A program made the position numbers and the translations under genes. A DNA stretch of 29,758 nucleotides from a virus. Below are positions 1 to 7,430 of the stretch, in pieces; within the stretch, counting starts at the first letter, position 1; each line of letters starts with the position of its first letter. The stretch is from positions 1-29,758 of the IMG/VR virus record IMGVR_UViG_3300019888_000015; one strand, written 5' to 3'. The notes under the pieces are model-generated. The model was not told the DNA's origin. It saw only the letters and a list, made by a program, of their open reading frames with translations, and did not search any database.

Positions 1-717
1 GCCCACCCCACCGCCCAGGGCTACGACGCGCTGGCGGTGGCCATGCGCCAATACCTGTCCACCACCGTGCTGGGGGTGCCGCTCAAACACGCCGCACTGC
101 ACGCCACCGGCAGTCTCGACCCCATCACCCCCGCCAGCATCGGCGCGGCGGACGCGGCCACCCTGGGTGGCTACCTACCCACCCTCACCGGTGCCGGCGG
201 GGTGAGCGAGTACATCCTGCGCGGCGAGCTGGCCGCCAACATCCCGCACTGGGCGGTCAACAGCGCCTATGCCATCACCACCAACCAGGTGGCGATCCTG
301 CTCGGCTACTCCGGCGGCTTCACCTACACCGGCATGCGCTTCTACGTCACCGCGGCCGGCACCGCCACCGGTCTGGTCACCTGCTACTTCGGCTCCAACG
401 TCGCCGCCCTGGCGAAAGTCAACTCAGACCGCACCGCGCCACTGAACGCCACCGGCTACAAGCAGGTCGCCTTCTCCGCCCCGGTAGCGCTGGCGGCGGG
501 ATACCTGGCGCTGCTGTTCACCTCCACCGCCGCGACCCGGGGCAGCCTCGCCGCACTCGTGCAGTCCACCGCCCTCCCCTTGCCGATGGGGGGACAGACG
601 CCCTCCGGCGCCACTGGAGTGGGCACGGCAGCGGCGACGACGGCACCGAGCACCCTGGACATGAGCGGTGCCGGCTTCACGGCGATACAGACAATCCCCT
701 GGGCGTCGCTGTACTAA
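1..717 (+). CDS. Phage tail / receptor-binding protein with SGNH-hydrolase end (5' partial)
   Basis: The reading frame is open from the first base, so the gene starts upstream of the window. The first visible residues, AHPTAQGYDALA, match the C-terminal block of SGNH/GDSL hydrolases, where the catalytic His sits in DxxHP; the Asp would lie just outside the window. Next comes a linker of the type common in actinophage tail proteins (HAALHATGSLDPITPASIGA), then about 190 residues rich in Gly, Thr, Ala and Ser that look like a beta-rich terminal domain. I infer a virion tail or fibre protein with an esterase-like domain, perhaps acting on cell-surface polymers. The stop at 715-717 is followed by a short G/C-rich hairpin. 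The hydrolase call rests on a single block, so it is moderate; the phage tail assignment is somewhat firmer. Confidence 0.6.
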   Translation, partial: AHPTAQGYDALAVAMRQYLSTTVLGVPLKHAALHATGSLDPITPASIGAADAATLGGYLPTLTGAGGVSEYILRGELAANIPHWAVNSAYAITTNQVAILLGYSGGFTYTGMRFYVTAAGTATGLVTCYFGSNVAALAKVNSDRTAPLNATGYKQVAFSAPVALAAGYLALLFTSTAATRGSLAALVQSTALPLPMGGQTPSGATGVGTAAATTAPSTLDMSGAGFTAIQTIPWASLY

Positions 718-758
718 CCCCTATGGGGGTCTCCCCGAAACACCCTGAGTATCACCGC

Positions 759-787
759 GTGCCACCCCCAATCACAGGGGGTAGGCT
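759..787 (+). promoter_or_regulatory. Degenerate palindromic-spacer promoter upstream of terminase
   Basis: CCCCC (765-769), seven bases, then GGGGG (777-781) form the same inverted-repeat spacer seen at the cassette promoters elsewhere in the window. It is exactly 17 bp long and is followed by TAGGCT (782-787). The -35 position reads GTGCCA, a poor match. The ATG at 876 is about 90 bp downstream and has its own ribosome binding site, so a transcript from here would carry a leader. It is either a weak member of the family or an operator remnant. Confidence 0.35.
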
Positions 788-875
788 CCGGGCACAAGGG
801 TGATCAACACACCATCTCGCGTGAATCCCATGACACTCTCGCCCGGACCCTGCGAGACAGCCGGAAGGGGAGACC

Positions 876-1487
876 ATGACACTGCGTAGTGTCCCACCAG
901 GCACTGATACCCCAAGCCTGTGCGGCGGCCCCAAACGGCAGAGCCCCGGACCCTGCAGAAGGCCCGCCGGATGGGGCACCGGACACCCCGGATCCGGCCG
1001 GTGCAAACTCCACGGCGGCAGCACCCGAAACCACGAGAAACACTGGGACACCCGGCGCGCCGAAGACAAGGCCCGGCGAGCCCTCAAAGACCTCGACCCG
1101 CTCAACACCCGGCCCGAGTCCATTGAGAATCCCCTCGCGGAACTGTCTCGCCTCGCCGGCGAAGTGGTCCGCTGGAAAGACATCCTCGCAGCTCACGTGT
1201 CCGAGCTGAACAGTCTCCGCTACCGCGGCGGTGGTGAGACCGGCGATACCGAACAGATCCGCGGCGAGGTCGTCCTGTTCGAGCGTGCCCTCGACCGGTG
1301 CGAGCGGGTCCTGGTGTCCATCGCGAAACTCAATATTGACGAACGGCTGGCCCGGATCGACGAACGGCTGGCCGACATGATCGTGACGGCGCTGGAGGCC
1401 GGGCTCGACTCGATCGGCGTGGACGGTGAGCAGGCCGATCGGGCGAAGTCGGTGACCGCCCGCGAGATGCGCCGGCAGGCGTCCTAG
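876..1487 (+). CDS. Terminase small subunit (probable)
   Basis: This 203-residue protein lies directly upstream of the large terminase, with adjacent stop and start codons. Its N-terminus has a Cys/His-rich module (C..C..P.GWGTGHPGSGRCKLHGG, about residues 16-48) seen in actinophage proteins commonly annotated as small terminase. The rest is charged and largely helical, with a repeated DERLARIDERLADM stretch near residue 155 that suggests a coiled coil. In the family, TerS binds the packaging site on phage DNA and delivers it to TerL. The ATG at 876 is preceded by GGAAGGGGAG at a good distance, which decides the start. The call depends on position and the N-terminal motif. No clear helix-turn-helix was picked out. 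Confidence 0.7.
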   Translation: MTLRSVPPGTDTPSLCGGPKRQSPGPCRRPAGWGTGHPGSGRCKLHGGSTRNHEKHWDTRRAEDKARRALKDLDPLNTRPESIENPLAELSRLAGEVVRWKDILAAHVSELNSLRYRGGGETGDTEQIRGEVVLFERALDRCERVLVSIAKLNIDERLARIDERLADMIVTALEAGLDSIGVDGEQADRAKSVTAREMRRQAS

Positions 1488-4109
1488 ATGAGCGCGCTTC
1501 TCCAGGCCGCTGACCGCCTGGAAGGGCGCGACGATAGTCCGCGATCCCGGCGGGCGCGGTTGTTGCGCGAGCACCCCACCACGTTGGCCTTCGCCCAGCA
1601 TTTCGACTACACGGTGAAAACCACCCCGGCGCTGGCGGTCATCGACGCGGCCCTGGACGAGTGCGAGCAGGCCTACGCCGGGCGCCTGGTCATCACCATG
1701 CCGCCGCAGGAAGGCAAGCTGGTCGCGCACAGCACGCCCGTACCCACGCCCACCGGATGGACCACACACGGCCAGTTGCGGGTCGGGGACCTGGTGCTGC
1801 ACCCGTCCGGGCGCCCGACCCGGGTACGGAAGACCCACCCCGAAGCCCAGGCGTGGCTCAAGGTGCGCACCACCGACCACGCGGAGATCCTGGTCCATCC
1901 CCGGCACGAGTGGACCGTCTACGACCGCAGCGCCGGCCGATGGCGCACCGTCGAAACCGGCTACCTGATGACACAGGCGCTCAGCTCGGGCACGCCCGAG
2001 GAACGTGGCCATCGCTACCGGTTCCAACTTCCGTTCCGGGAAGCGCTCCAACTGCCGGACATCGACCTCCCGATCGACCCCTACACGTTGGGCGTGTGGC
2101 TCGGTGACGGCCGCAGCACGGGCGCCGCGATCTATCACCACGCCGATGACGACTACTTGCTGGCCTACCCGAACACCGCACGCTGTGTGCACGCCGGGAC
2201 CGGGGTGGTGACCGACTACTACGGCGGGGGCCTGCACGCCGACCTTCGCGCGGCCGGGCTGCTCGGCAACAAACACGTCCCGGCCCGGTACCTGCGGGCA
2301 TCCGAGAAGCAGCGACGTGCCCTGCTGGCCGGACTCGTCGACACCGATGGCCATGTCGCGACCAGTGGGCAGGTGTCGTTCGACAACGCGAACGAACAGC
2401 TCGTGCGCGACACCGCCGAACTGCTGCGAACGCTCGGCTATCGGGCGCACGTGCACCGGCCGACCGAGCCCAAGCTGTCCAGCAGTGGCATCCAAGGCAA
2501 ACAGCAGATGTGGCGGGTGACCTACACGCCACACGATGAAGGCCCCGCGCGTCTGACCCGGAAGGCAGCGGTCACGCTGGGCACCCGGCGCCGCGCCGCG
2601 ATCATGTCGATCGAAGAAGTGGCGCCGGAACCTGGACGCTGCATCACGGTGGACGCCGAGGACGGGCTGTATCTGGTGGGGGAAGCGTTCACACCTACGC
2701 ATAACACCACCACCCTGCGGTTCTTCTGCGCCCGTGCCCTCAACCGCAACCCCGACCTGCGCATCGCCTACGTCTCCTATGCCGCCCTGCTGGCCCGTGC
2801 CTCCGGCCGCTATGTGCGCGGTCTCATCGAGACGCACGGCGATGAGATGGGCCTGTCGCTCTCGCGCGACCACTCCGACGCCTCCGACTGGAGCCTGCAA
2901 GGGCATCGCGGCGGCATGGCCAGCGTCGGTATCGGCGGCGCGCTGACCGGCCGGCCGGTGGATCTGCTCATCATCGACGACCCGCTGCGCAACCGGCAGG
3001 ACGCCGACAGTGAGCTGATCTTGACCAACCAGGAGGATTGGTGGCTCTCCGTCGCGCGGACCCGGCTCGCCCCCGCCGCCTCGGTGATCATCACCCAGAC
3101 CCGCTGGAACGAACGCGACCTGGCGGGCAACCGCATCGCGGACGGCTGGAAGCAGGTCAACATCCCGGCGCTGGCCGATGGCGACACGGTGGACGCCCTA
3201 GGTCGCGAGCCCGGCACCTACCTGGAGTCCTCCCGTGCCCGCACCCCGGCCGACTGGCGGGCCGCCCGCAAGGACGTAGGCGAGCGGGTGTGGGCCGCGC
3301 TCTACCAAGGCCGCCCCGCCCCGCCGGAGGGCACCAACTTCAAGCGTGCCTGGATTGAGCGCAATCGCCTAGATCGCGCTCCCGACTTATCCCGTATTGA
3401 GGTGTTCGTCGACCCGGCCGACAACGAAGGCGGCGGCGACGAAGCCGGCATCATCGTCGGCGGCCGCGCCCAGGACTCGTACTACCTGCTGGCCGACCGC
3501 TCCGGGCACATGACCGTCAACCGCTGGTTCCGGGTCGCCCTCATCGCCGCACTCGAATTCGGCTGCACCGCCATCCGCTACGAGCAATCCCTGTCCAGCC
3601 TCGCCAAGCGGGGACGGCAGGCCTGGAAGGACCTCAAGCGGGAAGCCCTCGTGCTCAACCAGCTCCCGGCATCCGGCGGCCAGCTCACCGCGTCCGGGCT
3701 CCGTGCCGCGATCGCCCAGCTCGCCCGCGGCGACGAGGACCCCGACGAGCTCGCCGTGCTCGAACGCAACCTGCGGGAACTGTGGCCGCACCTGGCCGCC
3801 GTGCTGCGCCTGCCGGTCACCGGCATCCCGATGCGCAAGTACATCAGCAAGGGCACCAAGACGTTCCGCGCCCAGATGGTCAGCCCGCTCTACGAAGGCG
3901 ACCACGTGCACCACGTCGGCCGCTTCCCCGAGCTCGAACATCAGATGACCACCTGGCAGGAAGGACAAGACAGCCCGGACCGGATGGACGCCCTGGTGTC
4001 GTGGCTCACCGAGTCGGCGAAGGTATCCGGCGAGAACCGGATGGGCGGGCGCAACGAGGAACGCCACCAGCTTCCCCAGCGGCTCGGTGTGGGGAGGTCA
4101 CGCCGGTGA
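1488..4109 (+). CDS. Terminase large subunit, interrupted by an in-frame intein
   Basis: The product is the packaging ATPase/nuclease that pumps phage DNA into proheads. The 873-codon frame splits into an N-extein (residues 1-77), an intein (78-406) and a C-extein (407-873). The spliced protein would be 544 residues, normal for TerL. The N-extein ends in MPPQEGK, the Walker A-like P-loop, and the C-extein begins TTTLRFF, so splicing rebuilds GKT. VDLLIIDDPL after the junction is the Walker B with its acidic pair. The C-terminal part begins IEVFVDPADNEGGGDEAGIIVGG, consistent with the RNase H-like nuclease domain with Asp residues at the first strand. The gene starts at the ATG right after the TerS stop and overlaps the next gene in a GTGA. 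Confidence 0.93.
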   Translation: MSALLQAADRLEGRDDSPRSRRARLLREHPTTLAFAQHFDYTVKTTPALAVIDAALDECEQAYAGRLVITMPPQEGKLVAHSTPVPTPTGWTTHGQLRVGDLVLHPSGRPTRVRKTHPEAQAWLKVRTTDHAEILVHPRHEWTVYDRSAGRWRTVETGYLMTQALSSGTPEERGHRYRFQLPFREALQLPDIDLPIDPYTLGVWLGDGRSTGAAIYHHADDDYLLAYPNTARCVHAGTGVVTDYYGGGLHADLRAAGLLGNKHVPARYLRASEKQRRALLAGLVDTDGHVATSGQVSFDNANEQLVRDTAELLRTLGYRAHVHRPTEPKLSSSGIQGKQQMWRVTYTPHDEGPARLTRKAAVTLGTRRRAAIMSIEEVAPEPGRCITVDAEDGLYLVGEAFTPTHNTTTLRFFCARALNRNPDLRIAYVSYAALLARASGRYVRGLIETHGDEMGLSLSRDHSDASDWSLQGHRGGMASVGIGGALTGRPVDLLIIDDPLRNRQDADSELILTNQEDWWLSVARTRLAPAASVIITQTRWNERDLAGNRIADGWKQVNIPALADGDTVDALGREPGTYLESSRARTPADWRAARKDVGERVWAALYQGRPAPPEGTNFKRAWIERNRLDRAPDLSRIEVFVDPADNEGGGDEAGIIVGGRAQDSYYLLADRSGHMTVNRWFRVALIAALEFGCTAIRYEQSLSSLAKRGRQAWKDLKREALVLNQLPASGGQLTASGLRAAIAQLARGDEDPDELAVLERNLRELWPHLAAVLRLPVTGIPMRKYISKGTKTFRAQMVSPLYEGDHVHHVGRFPELEHQMTTWQEGQDSPDRMDALVSWLTESAKVSGENRMGGRNEERHQLPQRLGVGRSRR
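1719..2705 (+). mobile_element. LAGLIDADG intein in TerL Walker A, class 3 type
   Basis: This 329-residue in-frame insertion begins at LVAHSTPVPTPTGW (block A, TerL residue 78) and ends at FTPTHN, with Asn as its last residue and Thr as the +1 residue. Position 1 is Leu, not Cys, Ser or Ala. Class 3 inteins instead use a Trp in block B, a Cys in block F and a Thr in block G: here they appear as HPRHEWTV, GRCITVDAEDGLYLV and PTHN. The middle contains LGVWLGDG and LLAGLVDTDG, the paired motifs of a LAGLIDADG homing endonuclease, so the element could be mobile between intein-free terL alleles. The boundaries are exact if the conserved P-loop is GK followed by T. Catalytic activity of the endonuclease cannot be judged from sequence alone. 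Confidence 0.92.
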
Positions 4110-4618
4110 ACGAGATCCCGCTGCACACCCCGCTGAGCTCACCGCGTGCCGGTGAGCTTCCGGGCGCGGCGGCCACCAGGCATCAGGTGCGCACCATCAA
4201 CCTGGTGCTGGAGACGTTGCCCGATGGGCGGCTGCGGGTGTCGACCCCGCTGGCGCGCGGCTGGGCTGCGGTGGCATCCAACCAGGGCGAGCTGGTGCGC
4301 GCGGTGCAGGCCGCCTTCACCGAGGTGCAACTGGCGTCCTATGCCCGCTGGAAGGGCGAGACCTACGAGCTGGACGAGATGACCGAGGTGGTGGCCGACG
4401 ACCCGCTGGCGGCCCCGACGCGCACGATGCACTTCAGCAACCGGATGGTGCGCAGCGACATCCACCATCCGGCGGACTGGCAGCCACTCTCGGACGGGAC
4501 CTGGCGCTCGCCCAAGGGCCGGATCTATCAGGCGGATAGCCAGGCGGTGCAGCGGGTGAGGGCGAAGCTGCACTTGCTCGGAGAGATGGGTATTGTGCCC
4601 CCCTTTCAACAGGGGTAA
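4106..4618 (+). CDS. Hypothetical phage protein downstream of TerL
   Basis: This 170-residue protein is not recognised. It starts at a GTG overlapping the TerL stop (GTGA), with GGGGAGG eight bases upstream, which decides the start. The N-terminus is probably disordered (NEIPLHTPLSSPRAGELPG). A compact middle follows (RTINLVLETLPDGRLRVSTP, then a helical stretch around QGELVRAVQAAFTEVQLASY), and the C-terminal half has several Trp and Asp residues (HHPADWQPLSDGTWRSPKG). Its stop codon TAA is the first three bases of the -10 hexamer of the next promoter. The close coupling to TerL suggests co-expression with packaging functions, but no role can be assigned. Confidence 0.8.
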   Translation: MNEIPLHTPLSSPRAGELPGAAATRHQVRTINLVLETLPDGRLRVSTPLARGWAAVASNQGELVRAVQAAFTEVQLASYARWKGETYELDEMTEVVADDPLAAPTRTMHFSNRMVRSDIHHPADWQPLSDGTWRSPKGRIYQADSQAVQRVRAKLHLLGEMGIVPPFQQG

Positions 4619-4621
4619 GAT
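4593..4621 (+). promoter_or_regulatory. Palindromic-spacer leaderless promoter
   Basis: TTGTGC (4593-4598), a 17-bp spacer running CCCCC...GGGG, and TAAGAT (4616-4621) fit a sigma-70 type promoter. The ATG at 4628 follows the -10 by six bases, the distance at which transcription would normally begin, so the mRNA should be leaderless. The TAA of the -10 is also the stop of the upstream gene. Confidence 0.7.
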
Positions 4622-4627
4622 GGACTC

Positions 4628-4777
4628 ATGGATGAGTTCATGACCGAGGTCGAGCGGATACGCGACGAGCTCGACAGCGTCTTCGAGACCGAAGATCATG
4701 ACCTGCAATACGCCGCCGAGCAGACGCTTCGCGACCTGACCACCCTGATCGACCGTGCCCGTGTCACCCAGGCGTGA
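4628..4777 (+). CDS. Small acidic helical protein, leaderless
   Basis: This 49-residue acidic protein starts MDEFMTEVERIRDELDS and ends LTTLIDRARVTQA. It is almost entirely predicted helix with heptad-like spacing of Leu, Ile and Val, so it may dimerise. There is no Shine-Dalgarno sequence: the ATG sits six bases after the TAAGAT -10 of a cassette promoter. A second ATG four codons in would be an alternative start. The function is unknown. The next gene overlaps its 3' end by 23 bp if it starts at the GTG at 4755. Confidence 0.65.
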   Translation: MDEFMTEVERIRDELDSVFETEDHDLQYAAEQTLRDLTTLIDRARVTQA

Positions 4778-5024
4778 CCCGTGGATACGTGTCCGCAGCG
4801 GCTGGACCCAGAGCAGTCACCCCGGCTGGCGCTGGGAATGCCTGCGCTGCGGTCACGTCGGATTCCAGCGCTCGCACCGCTGGACGGACTACGTCCTGGC
4901 CAAGAAAGGCAAGGTCGACCTGCACCCGCAGCAGCGCTGCATTCAGGCCGCCGACCTGCACACCGCCAAGCACCACCCTGAGCTGGCCCGCTGGCCGGAG
5001 AGGACCAGGCCATGCCGCTACTGA
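4755..5024 (+). CDS. Small zinc-binding-like hypothetical protein
   Basis: This protein of up to 89 residues starts at GTG 4755, or GTG 4761; neither has a clear ribosome binding site. The convincing part is the C-terminal 60 residues: WRWECLRCGHVGFQRSH contains a CxxC knuckle, and HPQQRCIQAADLHTAKHH holds a further Cys and three His, enough to bind one zinc ion. The region is basic and rich in Trp, suggesting nucleic-acid contact, though this is inference. It overlaps the previous gene at its start and the next gene by 13 bp at its end, typical of a tightly packed phage operon. The family was not recognised. Confidence 0.6.
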   Translation: MPVSPRRDPWIRVRSGWTQSSHPGWRWECLRCGHVGFQRSHRWTDYVLAKKGKVDLHPQQRCIQAADLHTAKHHPELARWPERTRPCRY

Positions 5025-5446
5025 ACTACTCGACCTCGGTGCCGGTCGACCGCACCATCATGGAAATCACCCGGGACCTGGTGAAGGCCGGGGCGACCCA
5101 GGTGGGCTCGCAGTACGACGGCCACGGCCGCGTCACCGGCCTGTCCTTCTCGATCACCCTGGGCGGCCAGACCTACGCTTACACGCTGCCGGTGCGGGCC
5201 GAAGCCGTGCACGCCGTGCTGACCCGCCAGCGCGTGGAGGGCCGCTACTCTTCCCGCGCCCACGCCGAGCGTGTCGCCTGGCGCATCACCCGCGACTGGG
5301 TGCGTTCCCAGTTGGCCATCATCCAAACCGAGATGGTGACGCTGGACCAGGTGATGCTGCCCTACATGCACACCAACGACGGCGCCACCGTCTACGACAA
5401 TTTCAAGGCCGGACGCTCGCTCCCGGCCGGACAGGGCAGGCGATGA
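5012..5446 (+). CDS. Conserved-type phage hypothetical protein
   Basis: This 144-residue protein starts at ATG 5012 with GGAGAGGA upstream. The N-terminal half alternates helix and strand: DRTIMEITRDLVKAGATQV, then GRVTGLSFSITLGGQTYAYTLPV. The second half is helical and basic (AHAERVAWRITRDWVRSQLAIIQTE) and ends with a Leu/Met-rich strand and a short tail. The layout of a small alpha/beta head and a helical arm is familiar from unnamed phage proteins, but I cannot name the family. It overlaps the next gene by ATGA, indicating translational coupling. Confidence 0.75.
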   Translation: MPLLNYSTSVPVDRTIMEITRDLVKAGATQVGSQYDGHGRVTGLSFSITLGGQTYAYTLPVRAEAVHAVLTRQRVEGRYSSRAHAERVAWRITRDWVRSQLAIIQTEMVTLDQVMLPYMHTNDGATVYDNFKAGRSLPAGQGRR

Positions 5447-5985
5447 GCGACGATGACGGGCAGTGGTACGCGCTGGATGACGCCATCGGCGCTCTCCCCG
5501 CAAGCCTGCGCCACCTTCACAAAGACGCCCCGTCCGTCGCGTGCGGTCGCTGTGGACGCCACACCTGGTCACCCAGCGAATTCGGCCAGGAGGACCGCAT
5601 GACCCAGCCGGACGGCTTCCCCTGTGGTGGCCGATTCCCGAACCCCGAGGGGAACGGAACCGTGAGGACCCGGACGCACCTGCTCAAGACCTTGCCGGGC
5701 ATATTTCCCGATGTGGCGTCCGGCGCGAAGACCGTGGATCTCCGTCGCAATGACCGCGGCTTCCGCGTAGGCGACCGCATCCTGCTACTGGAGCACGATC
5801 CCAACGCGCGGACCGTCCTCGCGGACCAGACCGAGGCCACAGGCCGCTACACCGGCCGGACCTGCCTGCGCGAGATCACGCACGTCTTGCCTGGTGGCCA
5901 GTTCGGGTTGGACCCCGATTTCGTGGCCCTGTCCATCCGACCCTGCGCCGGCGAAATCCGCGCTGGCGAGACCGAAGGATCCTGA
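5443..5985 (+). CDS. ASCH/DUF3850-like protein with N-terminal zinc knuckle
   Basis: This 180-residue protein starts at ATG 5443, overlapping the previous stop. Residues 1-65 carry CGRCGRH and a later FPCGG, a probable zinc-binding part. From about residue 75 the sequence follows the DUF3850 pattern, a branch of the ASCH (PUA-like) fold: HLLKTLPGIFPDVASGAKTV, LRRNDRGFRVGDRILLLEHDP, YTGRTCLREITHVL and DFVALSI. ASCH domains are thought to bind RNA or modified nucleotides, and DUF3850 proteins are common in phages. The early position in the accessory region suggests a nucleic-acid role in the infected cell; its target is unknown. The family call is based on remembered consensus. Confidence 0.75.
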   Translation: MSDDDGQWYALDDAIGALPASLRHLHKDAPSVACGRCGRHTWSPSEFGQEDRMTQPDGFPCGGRFPNPEGNGTVRTRTHLLKTLPGIFPDVASGAKTVDLRRNDRGFRVGDRILLLEHDPNARTVLADQTEATGRYTGRTCLREITHVLPGGQFGLDPDFVALSIRPCAGEIRAGETEGS

Positions 5986-5988
5986 CCC

Positions 5989-6558
5989 ATGGCCAACAAT
6001 GACCTTGCCGACGAGTTCAGGGAACGGCTCCGTGGCCGACTCTGGAGTGACAAGTCCAATGTGGCCTATGTGCCCGAGCGCGATGATCCCATCTTCGAGG
6101 CGATGGACGCCGCCACGGAGGTCTTCACCGAGATGGCCGAAGACCTCCGCAAGACCTGGCCTGCCACCTTCATGGAGCATCACTTCGGCGAGCTGCCCTT
6201 CGCGGTACGCGGCGCCGCCTGGGCTGCGATGAACGCCACCGTGGAGCGCCACCGCGAGACCGGCTGGACGCCGAGCGCGAGTGAGATCACTAAGTTCCGG
6301 CACGCGGTCAAGGCTGCGGATCTCCGCAACACAGACCGCATACTGCCCAGTCACCGGGTCGACGCCGACTTGCCGTCGACCCTCCAGCGCGTCGTGAATG
6401 AGCGCGAGCTGCTGCACGCGATCGCTGATGCCATCCCCCTCAGCCTGCTCACGGTGCCGATTGTCGGTGCCGGCGGTGCGCGCTGCATGAAGATCGCCAA
6501 GATCGCGGTCGAACAGATGAAGCGATTCGCCGCGGCACCGACAAGTGAGGACTCATGA
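5989..6558 (+). CDS. Hypothetical protein
   Basis: This 189-residue protein is not recognised. It starts at ATG 5989, three bases after the previous stop, without a strong ribosome binding site. The sequence is mostly helical, acidic at the N-terminus (NNDLADEFRERLRGRLW) and more basic later. The C-terminal third contains a small-residue-rich hydrophobic segment (IPLSLLTVPIVGAGGARCMKIAKIAVEQ) that could be a buried helix pair rather than a membrane span. Together with the next gene it uses more A/T at third codon positions than its surroundings, which hints at a separate origin. The stop overlaps the next start (ATGA). Confidence 0.75.
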   Translation: MANNDLADEFRERLRGRLWSDKSNVAYVPERDDPIFEAMDAATEVFTEMAEDLRKTWPATFMEHHFGELPFAVRGAAWAAMNATVERHRETGWTPSASEITKFRHAVKAADLRNTDRILPSHRVDADLPSTLQRVVNERELLHAIADAIPLSLLTVPIVGAGGARCMKIAKIAVEQMKRFAAAPTSEDS

Positions 6559-7430
6559 TGACCGGCACCGCGAAAGGGCAGGTCGTAGTACTGCCCGACG
6601 ACTGGCGCGAGCGACTGCGCGAGCAAGCCGTCCGTCCCGATGGGTTCGATACCGTGTGCGGGCTGTTGTTGTCCTGGCGGCTCGCAGCCGCGAGCGAAGA
6701 CACCATCGAGCAGGCCGCCGAGGCAGGCGCGCGTGCACTTGCCGATGCTGCCCGCTACGACTACGACACGCTGCCTATCGACAACACCAACCATCTCCGC
6801 CGCACAGCCCGCACGGTCCTGAACGCTGCTCGCGGCTTGCTGGCCGCGAGCGAGGTTCTGCCCGAGTGGAAATGCCCGAGCTGTGGCACTACGACGCGCG
6901 CCCGGCTGGCTGACAAGGTGCCTGAAGATCTGGCTGCCGAGCTGTCCAAGCTCCGGATCGAGAACGAACGGCTCGGCGCGCTAGTTCTCAAGGTCGCTTC
7001 TGCGAGCCCGGAGGAAGCGCGGGCCGCGATGAAGGACGCGACCGAACGGTGGATCAAAGAGCACCCGCCTCTCGCTCAGTTGACCACCGAGGCAGCCGTG
7101 GCTCTCCTGGTCGAGCACCAACGGCTCAATTCCAGGAGCTGCCTGTGCGGCTGGGACAAGCTGGGTGCGTCGCACCCAGCGCACCAAGTCGAACAGCTCG
7201 CCGCTGCTGGCCTGCTGGTCGATGAGGGATTGCGCGACGACAAGCGGCGCCTACTCGCGGCGAAGGTCACCGCAGAGGGTTACCTGCGGCGCATCTTCGG
7301 CCACTACCCGCCCGAGCCAACCGAGCAGCAAGTTCGGGGAGTCACGATGCACCCGATCAGTGCGATTCAGGGCGTGGCGTCGCCTCCCGGTGAGCCAGAC
7401 GAGTCCGCACCCAAGGGGTCACAGCCATGA
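6555..7430 (+). CDS. Hypothetical protein with zinc ribbon and coiled coil
   Basis: This 291-residue protein is of unknown function. Residues about 1-95 are helical (LPDDWRERLREQAV; AAEAGARALADAARYDYDTL). WKCPSCGTTTRA near residue 102 is half of a zinc ribbon, and CLCGWDKLGASHPAH near residue 197 could complete it. Between them, DLAAELSKLRIENERLGALVLKV (about 127-149) reads as a coiled coil. The final 30 residues are low-complexity Pro, Glu and Ser. The first ATG overlaps the previous stop and a second ATG follows immediately. The codon use matches the preceding gene more than other neighbours, suggesting the two were acquired together. Confidence 0.75.
   Translation: MMTGTAKGQVVVLPDDWRERLREQAVRPDGFDTVCGLLLSWRLAAASEDTIEQAAEAGARALADAARYDYDTLPIDNTNHLRRTARTVLNAARGLLAASEVLPEWKCPSCGTTTRARLADKVPEDLAAELSKLRIENERLGALVLKVASASPEEARAAMKDATERWIKEHPPLAQLTTEAAVALLVEHQRLNSRSCLCGWDKLGASHPAHQVEQLAAAGLLVDEGLRDDKRRLLAAKVTAEGYLRRIFGHYPPEPTEQQVRGVTMHPISAIQGVASPPGEPDESAPKGSQP

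Noticed and set aside
804-2906. 700-codon reverse-strand open frame opposite the terminases
   Set aside because: Mirror frame of high-GC coding DNA; its protein is low-complexity Arg/Gly/Val with no domain, and TerS/TerL on the other strand are clear.
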